A DNA stretch of 64,000 nt from an uncultured Candidatus Saccharibacteria bacterium (GTDB taxonomy: Bacteria > Patescibacteriota > Saccharimonadia > Saccharimonadales > Saccharimonadaceae): the NCBI GenBank assembly GCA_947169915.1, contig CAMVRN010000002.1, positions 34,792 to 98,791 of the forward strand, read 5' to 3'. Position numbers and translations under genes: made by a program. Of this stretch, positions 49,530-58,551 are shown piece after piece. The stretch's first letter is position 1. Every line of letters starts with the position of its first letter. Under the pieces are notes generated by a model. That model was not told the DNA's origin and searched no databases. It saw only the letters and a list, made by a program, of their open reading frames with translations.

Positions 49530-51011
49530 ATGTCTAGTAATTTGCTTAAAGAAGAGCATGATTACCTGATACCGGGTTTGGACGCACTCATTAGTGAACC
49601 TAGTTTGATTGAGTTCGAACCGGAAAAAGGTAGTGAAATCAAGGCTAAGTGCAAGCGGATGTTCATTCCTGAATTCTATTTGGACCAGTTGAGGCTTTTC
49701 AACAGAGAGCAAGACTATACTGCGCGCGGAAAGAACTCGACGATTCTGATTACGAATATTAACAGAATCTTGGCTCACTCGAACGAAGATGGCTTTGCTT
49801 GTTTCTACAATGGCATGGAAGCCCAGGTGATTCCCTACCGTTACGACCCGACCGACCCGATGTTTAATCCTTCGAGCTGCGCCCAGCAGACAATCAAGAC
49901 GGCTGAGTATTTACTTAGTGGAAACGTAGAAGAAGTCAAACTGCCGCGTGGGTATAAACCGCTTAACTGGAAAAACCTTGCGGTGTTGACTGGCGATGGG
50001 TATCTGTCTGGTAAGACACGTATGAAGAAAATCGACGTGGCGTTTATTTCGAACGAGCTCTATCTCGGACGGAGAAAACTTTACTTGCCGATAGAAGCGT
50101 CTACCATGTGGTTTTCGAACAACAAAATCTCTCCGCAGGAATTCGTGGATATCTTCCCTGGAGAAGCTCCGCTTAGACCACAGGAATTTGTGGAGTTCTA
50201 TGGTGATTATCACCCGATTAACCATGACCCGAGATTCAGACGAATTGGTCGTATGGACCCAGTATCTGGAATGTTGATCCCGTTGAAGTACCGCGAAATT
50301 ACAGGAGAAAATTCTGCAAAGCGGATTACTCCGCGTACTGCTGGACAGGCGATGATGATTGAGGCCATGATGCTTCCCACTGACGAAGCGCCAATCGTAA
50401 TCACGATGGGCGCACTAGGAACTGGTAAGACTTTCTTGTCTGCAGGTTTCAGCTACTATGTGGGATTCTTGACTCCCGATTCGCCGTTTGAAAGAACATT
50501 CATCGTTCCGCATGACCCGGCGCTTGGTGCTGACACTGGTTTCTTGCCTGGAGGCCCGACCGAAAAGGCACGCGCAAACGCTATGTCTTTTGAAGACAAC
50601 ATGATTGAAATCATCCAGCATCATTATAGTGACGGAGGCAAACTCGGCTCTTATTCGAGAGCCAAAAAGGAGTTCGAAGACAAAGTAAGTGATGGTTTAA
50701 TTGCGTATGACTCAATAGTAAGAATGGGCGGACGAACTCTGCCGAATACGTTCTACCTGATTGACGAAGCGCAAGACACCGAACGGTTCCAGATTAAACA
50801 GCTGGTAGGTCGTACTGGCGACTATTCTAAGGTCGTAGTAGCCGGTGACCCGACTCAGGTAACAAATCGACATTTGACACCCGATAATAATGGGCTGGTC
50901 CACGCCGCTGCAAAGCTTGCTAACCACCCCAACGTAGTCGTGGTTTCTTACGTCGTACCTGACGAGGTCACGCGCTCCCTTGCTGCAAGAATTGCGGCTC
51001 AATACCTGTAA
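49530..51011 (+). CDS. PhoH-like P-loop ATPase with divergent N-terminal region
   Basis: TMGALGTGKTFLSAGF, FYLIDEAQDTERFQIKQLVGRTGDYSKVVVAGDPTQVTN. Confidence 0.85.
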   Translation: MSSNLLKEEHDYLIPGLDALISEPSLIEFEPEKGSEIKAKCKRMFIPEFYLDQLRLFNREQDYTARGKNSTILITNINRILAHSNEDGFACFYNGMEAQVIPYRYDPTDPMFNPSSCAQQTIKTAEYLLSGNVEEVKLPRGYKPLNWKNLAVLTGDGYLSGKTRMKKIDVAFISNELYLGRRKLYLPIEASTMWFSNNKISPQEFVDIFPGEAPLRPQEFVEFYGDYHPINHDPRFRRIGRMDPVSGMLIPLKYREITGENSAKRITPRTAGQAMMIEAMMLPTDEAPIVITMGALGTGKTFLSAGFSYYVGFLTPDSPFERTFIVPHDPALGADTGFLPGGPTEKARANAMSFEDNMIEIIQHHYSDGGKLGSYSRAKKEFEDKVSDGLIAYDSIVRMGGRTLPNTFYLIDEAQDTERFQIKQLVGRTGDYSKVVVAGDPTQVTNRHLTPDNNGLVHAAAKLANHPNVVVVSYVVPDEVTRSLAARIAAQYL

Positions 51012-51023
51012 CTTTCCTAACCG

Positions 51024-51049
51024 ATTTCCCCGCTCAGGCGGGGATTTTT
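51024..51049 (+). terminator. intrinsic terminator
   Basis: CCCCGC-TCAG-GCGGGGATTTTT. Confidence 0.8.
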
Positions 51050-51055
51050 CGTGCT

Positions 51056-52006
51056 TTATTTAAGAATAATCCAATCGTCCAAGTGAAAATCTGGTCCTGA
51101 AACGAGTCCGGCGGAGAGAAGCGGTGAATAGCATTCTTTTAGTTCAGGCGAATACTTCAAAAAGGATTCAGCCGCAAATTCCATCTGCTTGTACTTTTTG
51201 TTTGTTATCATATCAAGCGATGTACCGTAATCTTGCCTTTTTCGATATTTCACTTCCGTAAAATAAACTCTGTCTTCATAAACTGATATAATATCAATTT
51301 CGTAAAATTTTGTTTTATGATTCCTGGCTACAATTCGGTGACCTTTCGATAGCAGATAGCCTGCAACAATGTCTTCTGCATGGTCGCCGATTTGCTTCGT
51401 TGTTACTTTAGACAGATCCGCAACTGGTTTAAAGGAGTTTCTGTGTTCTGGACAGGGGCCATTTTTATTTATGGCCTGTTTGTGGAATGCAGTGCCGTAG
51501 CCAACGTGCTTTTCAAAACCATATTCTGGATAGATTTCTGCTAAGTTCTCCATATATTTGTCACGGGCAACTTTTGCAATTATTGATGCTGCGGAAACCT
51601 CCTTAATGAGAAAATCCGCTTTCTTTAGATTCGTAACATGGTCTTCTAGCTTAGTTCCCCGGAGAAAATTAACAGTTCCATCTATTATTATTTCCGTAAA
51701 CGGTACTCGTCGAAACTTAATTTCTTCAACCGCACGACGAGTAGCAAGTTTCAATGCTTCCGAGAGCCCGAGCTGGTCAATTTCTTTTGACGACACCCAT
51801 CCGAGACCCGTCGCCATGGCATTTTCTAGAATGATATCCGCATATTCGATGCGTTTTTTCTTGGAGAGTTTTTTCGAATCAGTCAGTGGCGAAACCCATT
51901 CCGGATAATTTCCTTCTTCGTCTTTAGGAAGAATTGTCGCACCAACAACAAGCGGACCCGCCCACGGGCCTCTGCCAACTTCATCGATTCCTAGAATAAT
52001 CGCCAT
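51056..52006 (-). CDS. rnhB: ribonuclease HII fused to a YraN/UPF0102-like nuclease domain
   Basis: IILGIDEVGRGPWAGPLVVGA, SAASIIAKVARD, YGFEKHVGYGT; then KQIGDHAEDIVAGYLLSKGHRIVARNHKTKFYEIDIISVYEDRVYFTEVKYRK. Confidence 0.92.
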   Translation of the reverse strand: MAIILGIDEVGRGPWAGPLVVGATILPKDEEGNYPEWVSPLTDSKKLSKKKRIEYADIILENAMATGLGWVSSKEIDQLGLSEALKLATRRAVEEIKFRRVPFTEIIIDGTVNFLRGTKLEDHVTNLKKADFLIKEVSAASIIAKVARDKYMENLAEIYPEYGFEKHVGYGTAFHKQAINKNGPCPEHRNSFKPVADLSKVTTKQIGDHAEDIVAGYLLSKGHRIVARNHKTKFYEIDIISVYEDRVYFTEVKYRKRQDYGTSLDMITNKKYKQMEFAAESFLKYSPELKECYSPLLSAGLVSGPDFHLDDWIILK

Positions 52007-52021
52007 ACGATATCTATTATA

Positions 52022-52047
52022 CAAAAAACCGCTCCAGAGAGCGGTCT
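52022..52047 (-). terminator. intrinsic terminator after rplS
   Basis: minus strand ACCGCTC...GAGCGGTTTTTT. Confidence 0.7.
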
Positions 52048-52070
52048 TTCTTGAGTTTTTCTTGCTTGGT

Positions 52071-52523
52071 TTATTCTTTTGTTTCTTCAACAGGAGCTTC
52101 AGTTGCCGGTTCTTCCTTATCAGCTTCTGGCTCTTTTTCTTCGACTTTAAGCGTATTAACTGCAGCGCGGTCGAAATCTTTTCCAGAAAGACGAGCAGAC
52201 TTACCACTGCGTTCGCGGAGATATGAAAGGTTGTTGCGGCGAACTTTTGCACGGCGAACAACTTCGATTTTTTCAACAAGCGGAGAATGGATTAAGAAGG
52301 ATTTTTCAACACCAACACCGGAAGCAATCTTACGGACAACGATACGAGCGGTATGAGACTCTTTACGGTCGACACGAACAACAACGCCTTCGAAAACTTG
52401 GGAGCGGAACTTTTCGCCTTCTTTAATTTTTTGCGTAACTTTAACGGTGTCACCAGAACGGACATCGACAACGGATGCCTTTTTCTGGGCGTCACCAATC
52501 TGTTGTAAAATAGAAAAACTCAT
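52071..52523 (-). CDS. rplS: 50S ribosomal protein L19 with acidic C-terminal extension
   Basis: FRSGDTVKV-like SGDTVKVTQKIKEGEKFRSQVFEGVVVRV, GVGVEKSFLIHSPLVEKIEVVRRAKVRRNNLSYLRERSGKSAR. Confidence 0.95.
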   Translation of the reverse strand: MSFSILQQIGDAQKKASVVDVRSGDTVKVTQKIKEGEKFRSQVFEGVVVRVDRKESHTARIVVRKIASGVGVEKSFLIHSPLVEKIEVVRRAKVRRNNLSYLRERSGKSARLSGKDFDRAAVNTLKVEEKEPEADKEEPATEAPVEETKE

Positions 52524-52593
52524 TTTATATTAACCTTTATTAAACAATTACGAGTATTTTATCATATTATTGGGAAAAATGGAAGAGGTAAGA

Positions 52594-53172
52594 TTAGTTC
52601 GATTTGAGAGCGAGTCTGATTCGCTCATCTACGGGTAGACTTGGGTCAACAGATTCGAGTGCAGCCGTTGCTTCTCTTAGCGGGAAGCCAAGCGCAATGA
52701 GTGCATCGAGAGCCTCGTCGTTTCTCTGAGCCTCAGGTTTGGCCTTAACTTCTGTAGCCCCATAGTGAGTTGGGAGCCCAACTTTATCGCTCAAGTCGAC
52801 AATTACGCGTTCTGCAGATTTTTTGCCAACGCCTTGCGCTTTTGAGATAAATGCGGCGTCGGAGTTTGCGATAGCGTTGCGAACTTCTTCGGGGGTGGCG
52901 AGGGACAAGATTGACATGCCTGCTTTGGGGCCAATGCCATTCACAGAAATGAGCATTTCAAAAAGTTTCTTAGCGACGAGAGTAGAAAAACCATACAAAG
53001 AAATATCGTTTTCTGAAACCTTTTGATATGTGTAAAATTTTACAGTGTCACCCAAATTAACCGACTCGTAATCAAGGGTGGAGATATTGATTTCGTAACC
53101 AACCCCAGATACGTCGACAATGACACTATTATTGAACTTTTCCTCTAGGACGCCTTTAATGTGAGAAATCAT
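52594..53172 (-). CDS. ruvA: Holliday junction branch migration protein RuvA
   Basis: MISHIKGVLEEK, LFEMLISVNGIGPKAGMSILS, AQGVGKKSAERVIVDLSDK. Confidence 0.95.
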   Translation of the reverse strand: MISHIKGVLEEKFNNSVIVDVSGVGYEINISTLDYESVNLGDTVKFYTYQKVSENDISLYGFSTLVAKKLFEMLISVNGIGPKAGMSILSLATPEEVRNAIANSDAAFISKAQGVGKKSAERVIVDLSDKVGLPTHYGATEVKAKPEAQRNDEALDALIALGFPLREATAALESVDPSLPVDERIRLALKSN

Positions 53173-53179
53173 ATCGTTA

Positions 53180-53659
53180 TTATAGCACCTTGCTCATCAT
53201 AGAATGAACGATTGCGACAGCGACTGCGTCCGCCGCATCGTCTGGCTTAATTATTTTGTCCATTTTTAGAAAAACTCTTACCATCTCTTGCATCTGTTTT
53301 TTGTCCGCATGGCCGTAGCCGGTCATTGCTTTTTTGATTTCGTTCGGAGAGTATTCGAATATCGGCAAGTTAGCTTGCGCGCCAACCAATAAGACGACGC
53401 CGCGCGCTTCTGCTACGGAAATGCCCGTCGTGATGTTTTGCATGAAGAACAATTTTTCTATTGCCATACAATCTGGTTTGTCCTCGCTGATTATTTCGTT
53501 AAGCGAGTTATAAATGTCCAGAAGACGGTCACGAAGCGGGGTATGAGGAGGGGTCGTGATAGCGCCAGAGTCAATGAGGATTGGCGAGCCTTTTTTCCTC
53601 GTTTCGAGAACCCCAAACCCACATATGCCGGTGCCTGGGTCGACGCCGAGAATCCGCAT
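53180..53659 (-). CDS. ruvC: Holliday junction resolvase RuvC
   Basis: MRILGVDPGTGICGFGVLE, AIEKLFFMQN, DDAADAVAVAIVH. Confidence 0.95.
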   Translation of the reverse strand: MRILGVDPGTGICGFGVLETRKKGSPILIDSGAITTPPHTPLRDRLLDIYNSLNEIISEDKPDCMAIEKLFFMQNITTGISVAEARGVVLLVGAQANLPIFEYSPNEIKKAMTGYGHADKKQMQEMVRVFLKMDKIIKPDDAADAVAVAIVHSMMSKVL

Positions 53660-54663
53660 TACGCAAGTTCCCCGAATTTGTGATATTTTTTGCGCGCTAC
53701 ATATAGTTTTCCGAGCGGAGATAATGGGAGCATGTAAGTCCCCCATAGTTCTTCAACCTCTGCGCGAAAGCCCGCTTTGAATTCGTAGACTCCGTTACCT
53801 GCTTCGGGACGAACTCCATAAAAGTTGTACCGTTTGAATCCGTTGTCATGGGCGAAGGTTAGCATTTTCCACTGAATCGCGTATGAGCCTGCTACGCGGT
53901 CGAATGTCGGGTCGGCGCCCGAGTAAAGATAAACTACTTCATGCCCATAGTAAATGAACATAGCGGCTGCGACTGGTTGATTTTCGTAAAAAGCAGCAAG
54001 TACCTTTATCTTATCTTTGAACGCATCGTAAAGCTCTTCGTAATAGCTCAATGGTTGAGCTCTGAAGGAATGCTTTTTTGCAGCTTTGTCTTCGAGCGAT
54101 TTGAGTATTTTTAGTTCGTCACGCCCAAGTTCACGAACGTCAAGATGAAAACGAGAATCGGTATATTTTATTGAATAACGGTGTCCTTTGCGGAAGGTTT
54201 TAAAAAGCTCTTCTGTTGTTTTGAACGGTGATAAGTCAAGAATAGAAATCCATTTTACTTGGACGTATTCGCCTAAGTATTTTGCACCTGTAATTCTTGG
54301 TGACGACTCGCCGTTTTTTACGGCAACATTTGGTGAGAATTGAAGGACGAATCCATGTTGCTTTTTAAGAAAGGTTTTTATTTCTTTTAAAAATGCGTCC
54401 AAAACAGTCTGTGAGTCCTTTGCGCTATAGTCTAGAATCGGCCCACCAGGAAGAGAAAAAATCTTTTGGCCTTTTATTTCGGACGTTTTAACTGCAAGCG
54501 TAACAGCTTTTAGCTCGTTGTTATCCTTCAAACCAAGAAGATATGCTTCACGATTTTTCGCTTCGTACCGAGAAAACATTTCTTTGGATTGAAGAAAATT
54601 ATCACAAGCTTGCTTCTTTACGAAAGAATCAAATTCTTCTTTAGAAAGCTTAACTAATTCCAT
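53659..54663 (-). CDS. FemA/FemX-family peptidoglycan bridge aminoacyltransferase
   Basis: FRKGHRYSIKYTDSR, AAMFIYYGHEVVYLYSGADPTFDRVAGSYAIQWKMLTFAHDNGFKRYNFYGV. Confidence 0.88.
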   Translation of the reverse strand: MELVKLSKEEFDSFVKKQACDNFLQSKEMFSRYEAKNREAYLLGLKDNNELKAVTLAVKTSEIKGQKIFSLPGGPILDYSAKDSQTVLDAFLKEIKTFLKKQHGFVLQFSPNVAVKNGESSPRITGAKYLGEYVQVKWISILDLSPFKTTEELFKTFRKGHRYSIKYTDSRFHLDVRELGRDELKILKSLEDKAAKKHSFRAQPLSYYEELYDAFKDKIKVLAAFYENQPVAAAMFIYYGHEVVYLYSGADPTFDRVAGSYAIQWKMLTFAHDNGFKRYNFYGVRPEAGNGVYEFKAGFRAEVEELWGTYMLPLSPLGKLYVARKKYHKFGELA

Positions 54664-54676
54664 ATATATTATTATA

Positions 54677-56026
54677 TCACTTCACGTGTTCTATCAGGGT
54701 CTGACGAAGGTCTTTTACTGGGATGACAAACTTATCCTTGATTGATGCTGGCGCAATAGCATGCGTAAAGCCTAGTTTTTTCGCTTCTGCAATGCGTTGG
54801 TCAGGGCGGAAGACCGAACGAACTTCACCGCCAAGGCCAACTTCGCCAAATACTACGTAATCTTCATTAAGTTTTCTTCCAGCGACCGCAGAGGCAATAG
54901 CAAGGCAAACCGCTAAATCCGCACCGGAATCATTTAATTTGATTCCGCCTACAACATTTAGAAAGATGTCCTGCTCAGATAACTTCAGTTTAGTACGTCG
55001 TTCAAGAACGGCGATGAGCAGCTTAAGGCGGTTTAAATCAAATCCTGATGCGGTTCTGTTTGGATAACCAAAATTAGTTTTTGTTGCGAGGGCTTGTATT
55101 TCAACAAGAATCGGTCGGGTTCCTTCTACAGTTGCAAGAATGATTGAACCGTCTGTATTCTGTCGTTCAGCAAGAAGCGCTTCGGAAGGATTTTTGACCT
55201 CTTTTAGGCCAGTGTTTGCCATTTCGAAAATGGCAACTTCGGATGTGGAGCCGAAACGGTTTTTGATTGCACGGACGGTTTTAAACCCTCCATAACGGTC
55301 ACCTTCAAAATTCACAACTACATCAACTAAGTGTTCAAGTACTTTCGGACCGGCGAGAGTTCCTTCTTTTGTAACGTGACCAACAATTACGACTGCAGTG
55401 TCGGTGCTTTTTGCGGAACGGATAATGAGGTTACCGCAGTTCGTAACTTGAGAAACTCCTCCCGGAGCAGATGCGATTTCTGCCAGTGAAAGAGTCTGAA
55501 TTGAATCGACAACGACAAAATCAAAGTCACCGGATTCGATTGTTTTTGCTATATCGTTTCCAGATGTACTGGATGCAAAAGATAGTTTTTCGGATTCTGC
55601 ACCAAGCCGGACGGCGCGAAGTTTAACTTGTCCTGCAGATTCCTCACCTGAGATATATAGAACTTGATGCTCTTTTGCTATGTATGCGCAGATTTGCATG
55701 AGCAAAGTCGATTTACCAATGCCTGGTTGACCCGTCAAAAGAGTCACGGAGCCCTTTAGGAAGCCGCCTCCTAGGACCTCATCCAAATCAAGAAATGGGG
55801 TTTTTAAACGTTCTTTCGCGTCAGAGGGTGTAACATTTTTTATATTAACAACATCAAGTTTTTTGCCTGACACTTTTGCAGAAGAGAGCGCGTTTTTCCC
55901 TTCAGCTTCTACAGGGAGCGTTTCGACAAGAGTATTCCAATTGCTACAGTTTGGGCATTGTCCGGTCCATTTCGAAAAAGTCATCCCGCACTCAGAACAT
56001 GTGTATTGTGCGCGATTCTTCGCCAT
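54677..56026 (-). CDS. radA: DNA repair protein RadA
   Basis: CSECGMTFSKWTGQCPNC zinc finger, LLTGQPGIGKSTLLMQ, KNRFGSTSEVAIFEM (KNRFG). Confidence 0.96.
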   Translation of the reverse strand: MAKNRAQYTCSECGMTFSKWTGQCPNCSNWNTLVETLPVEAEGKNALSSAKVSGKKLDVVNIKNVTPSDAKERLKTPFLDLDEVLGGGFLKGSVTLLTGQPGIGKSTLLMQICAYIAKEHQVLYISGEESAGQVKLRAVRLGAESEKLSFASSTSGNDIAKTIESGDFDFVVVDSIQTLSLAEIASAPGGVSQVTNCGNLIIRSAKSTDTAVVIVGHVTKEGTLAGPKVLEHLVDVVVNFEGDRYGGFKTVRAIKNRFGSTSEVAIFEMANTGLKEVKNPSEALLAERQNTDGSIILATVEGTRPILVEIQALATKTNFGYPNRTASGFDLNRLKLLIAVLERRTKLKLSEQDIFLNVVGGIKLNDSGADLAVCLAIASAVAGRKLNEDYVVFGEVGLGGEVRSVFRPDQRIAEAKKLGFTHAIAPASIKDKFVIPVKDLRQTLIEHVK

Positions 56027-56047
56027 AATTGCCTCCGTTAATCTGTA

Positions 56048-56884
56048 TTATTTGCTTCCGCAGACGACATCATTTGCGTGTACCCAACCTTCGAGCGAAC
56101 CACCGTCTAGATATTCGCCAGTTGTTGGAGCGACACGAACGATACCACCTTTTTTAACAAATGTTGCTAGTGGGTCAGTTGCTAAGTATTCTTGGTCTTT
56201 CGGACCGAAGTCATGCGTATTCACATACTCAACCATTTCTTGGATGAGCTTTGGAGACATGATATATTTCGAAACGTGAACAAGGTTTGAGGTGACGTCT
56301 TTTAACTCTGGTTTTTCGGTGATTTGCGTTAGTTTGCCATCCTCGACGTTTATCATGCCGTATTTAACAACTTCTTCTCTCTTTACTTCGACGCCAAGAA
56401 TAGCGGATTCTTCATCGCTTTTGACTGATTTTAGGAGTGATTCGGCTGCGGATTCGCCATTTGGGTTCCAGATAAAATCATCACCAAAGAAAACAAAAAC
56501 TGGTTCGTTGATATTGTATTCTTCGGCCACCATAGCGACAGGAACCGCCGTACCATATTTTGCAGATGGGTCTTGGGAGACATAATGGATTTTTACGTGG
56601 TCTGGAAGAGTTTTAGCGAGTGCGAGGCGGTCCATCTTCCCTCTTGCTTCTAGATAGTTGTTTAAGGCGAGGTTGTCTTTATAGAATTCGCGAACTTGGC
56701 ACGGTTCAACGTTAGAAATCACCATGTATATATCTGTCACACCAGCTTTAATAAGTTCTTGTACTGAATAATCTACGAGCGGGCGATTGCCAACTGGGAG
56801 CATGGACTTTTCTATAATCTTAGTAATCGGAAGACGACGAGTACCCCATCCTGCAACAGGAATTATAGCTTTGGTAATTGGCAT
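56048..56884 (-). CDS. galU: UTP-glucose-1-phosphate uridylyltransferase
   Basis: TKAIIPVAGWGTRRLPITKIIEKSMLPVGNRPLVDYSVQEL. Confidence 0.93.
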   Translation of the reverse strand: MPITKAIIPVAGWGTRRLPITKIIEKSMLPVGNRPLVDYSVQELIKAGVTDIYMVISNVEPCQVREFYKDNLALNNYLEARGKMDRLALAKTLPDHVKIHYVSQDPSAKYGTAVPVAMVAEEYNINEPVFVFFGDDFIWNPNGESAAESLLKSVKSDEESAILGVEVKREEVVKYGMINVEDGKLTQITEKPELKDVTSNLVHVSKYIMSPKLIQEMVEYVNTHDFGPKDQEYLATDPLATFVKKGGIVRVAPTTGEYLDGGSLEGWVHANDVVCGSK

Positions 56885-56914
56885 GAAAATAGTCTCCGAT
56901 TAATTTTATATCGA

Positions 56915-58534
56915 TTATTTTACAACAACTAGTGAATCTCGCCAAGTATCTGGCGTATCTTCTATATCAAACAGTGTCGCAACAGTTGCGGCAACATTTG
57001 ATAGACCTGGGTCGGAGATTTTATTGGCCGAGTATTTATCACGGTTTTCAGTATTATCGTAGAAGATACATGGAACAGAGTTTGTCGTGTGGGATGTTTT
57101 AGGATTTCCATCTGCGTCCATAAGCTCCTCAGCATTGCCATGGTCTGCAGTTATAATCATCATCCCACCTAGCTCATCAACTTTTTTTGCAATACGGGCA
57201 AGCTGGATGTCGATAGCTTCCATAGCAGCAATGGTTGGTTCCATTTCAGCGAAGTGCCCAACCATATCGCCTCCTGGGAAATTCAAACGGATGAATTTGA
57301 ATTTGTCGAGGTTTTCTAGGACGGCATCAGTGATTTCTGCAGATTTCATCCATGGACGCGTATCAAATGGAAGAGTGTCAGATTCGATTTTTATATGTTC
57401 TTCGCCTTCAGCTTTCTCGTATGAATTACCATTGAAATAATATGTGATGTGTCCGAATTTTACCGTCTCGGAAACCGCTAATTGAGAAATGCCGTTTTTG
57501 CCAAGAATGACATTAAGTGGATTTTCGATATGAATAGGCGGAACAAGCGTGAGCGCTGGTACATGAGTGTCTGAATTGTATTCGGTCATACCGGCGAAAC
57601 ATACGTTTGGACAGGAATTGTTGCTCGAGATACTACGACCTTCTATGCTGCGGTTGAAATAAGGAAAGTCATTATATGTAAAGGCCTGTGCAATCTCGAT
57701 GGCACGGTCAGCGCGGAAATCATAATAAATAAAGCTATCGTTCTCTTCGACGCGCCCAACCGGTTCATTGTTTTCATCAACAATAACAAAAGGTGGAAGA
57801 TATTGGTCTTGGACTGACGGGTCTGCAGCGCGGAAGGAATTAATTGCTTCTTCGGCGGAGCGGAATTTATGGTCGGCTATACCGTGGACAATCATCTTCC
57901 AGCCCTTATCGACCATGCTCCAATCCGATTCATAGCGGTCTGCGACTGCGACCATTCGGCCGGCTCCAGATGCGATTTTGTAGTCGGAGCCTTTATCGTT
58001 AAATGACTTCATAAATGTCTCTAGACGTCGAATATATTTGGGTTCTGATTGAGGTGGTACATCACGACCGTCTATGACTAAGTGAACACGAATCCTAGTT
58101 ACGCCTTCTCTATTGGCGCGTTCTATCATTTTTTCAAGATGAGCAATCGACGAGTGAACATTGCCGTCAGAAAAAATTCCAGAAAAATGTAGCGTTGTCA
58201 TGTTTTTTACAACGTTTTCAATGAGCTTCTTCCAGGTGTCGGATTTCCAAATTTTTCCCGTCGTGAAATAATCTTCTACCTGAGCAATGCCCTGTTTGAC
58301 AATCTGCCCTGCTCCCAGAGCATTATGCCCAACTTCGGAGTTCCCCATATCTCCTTTAAGGATGCCAACTGCTTCGCCAGAGGCATGAAGAGGAATAGTT
58401 AAGTAGTTTTCCATTGCACGGTCTAGAAAATCCGTTCGTGCTTGGTAAAAGGCGTTCGCCTTGGTTTTTTCACCAATGCCAACTCCATCCATGACGACCA
58501 AAACAATTGGTCCTTTGTAATTAAGCTTAAACAT
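56915..58534 (-). CDS. gpmI: 2,3-bisphosphoglycerate-independent phosphoglycerate mutase
   Basis: VLVVMDGVGIGEKT, GNSEVGHNALGAG, FGHITYYFNG, ITADHGNAEELMD. Confidence 0.95.
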   Translation of the reverse strand: MFKLNYKGPIVLVVMDGVGIGEKTKANAFYQARTDFLDRAMENYLTIPLHASGEAVGILKGDMGNSEVGHNALGAGQIVKQGIAQVEDYFTTGKIWKSDTWKKLIENVVKNMTTLHFSGIFSDGNVHSSIAHLEKMIERANREGVTRIRVHLVIDGRDVPPQSEPKYIRRLETFMKSFNDKGSDYKIASGAGRMVAVADRYESDWSMVDKGWKMIVHGIADHKFRSAEEAINSFRAADPSVQDQYLPPFVIVDENNEPVGRVEENDSFIYYDFRADRAIEIAQAFTYNDFPYFNRSIEGRSISSNNSCPNVCFAGMTEYNSDTHVPALTLVPPIHIENPLNVILGKNGISQLAVSETVKFGHITYYFNGNSYEKAEGEEHIKIESDTLPFDTRPWMKSAEITDAVLENLDKFKFIRLNFPGGDMVGHFAEMEPTIAAMEAIDIQLARIAKKVDELGGMMIITADHGNAEELMDADGNPKTSHTTNSVPCIFYDNTENRDKYSANKISDPGLSNVAATVATLFDIEDTPDTWRDSLVVVK

Positions 58535-58551
58535 AAGCTTATTATAGCATA

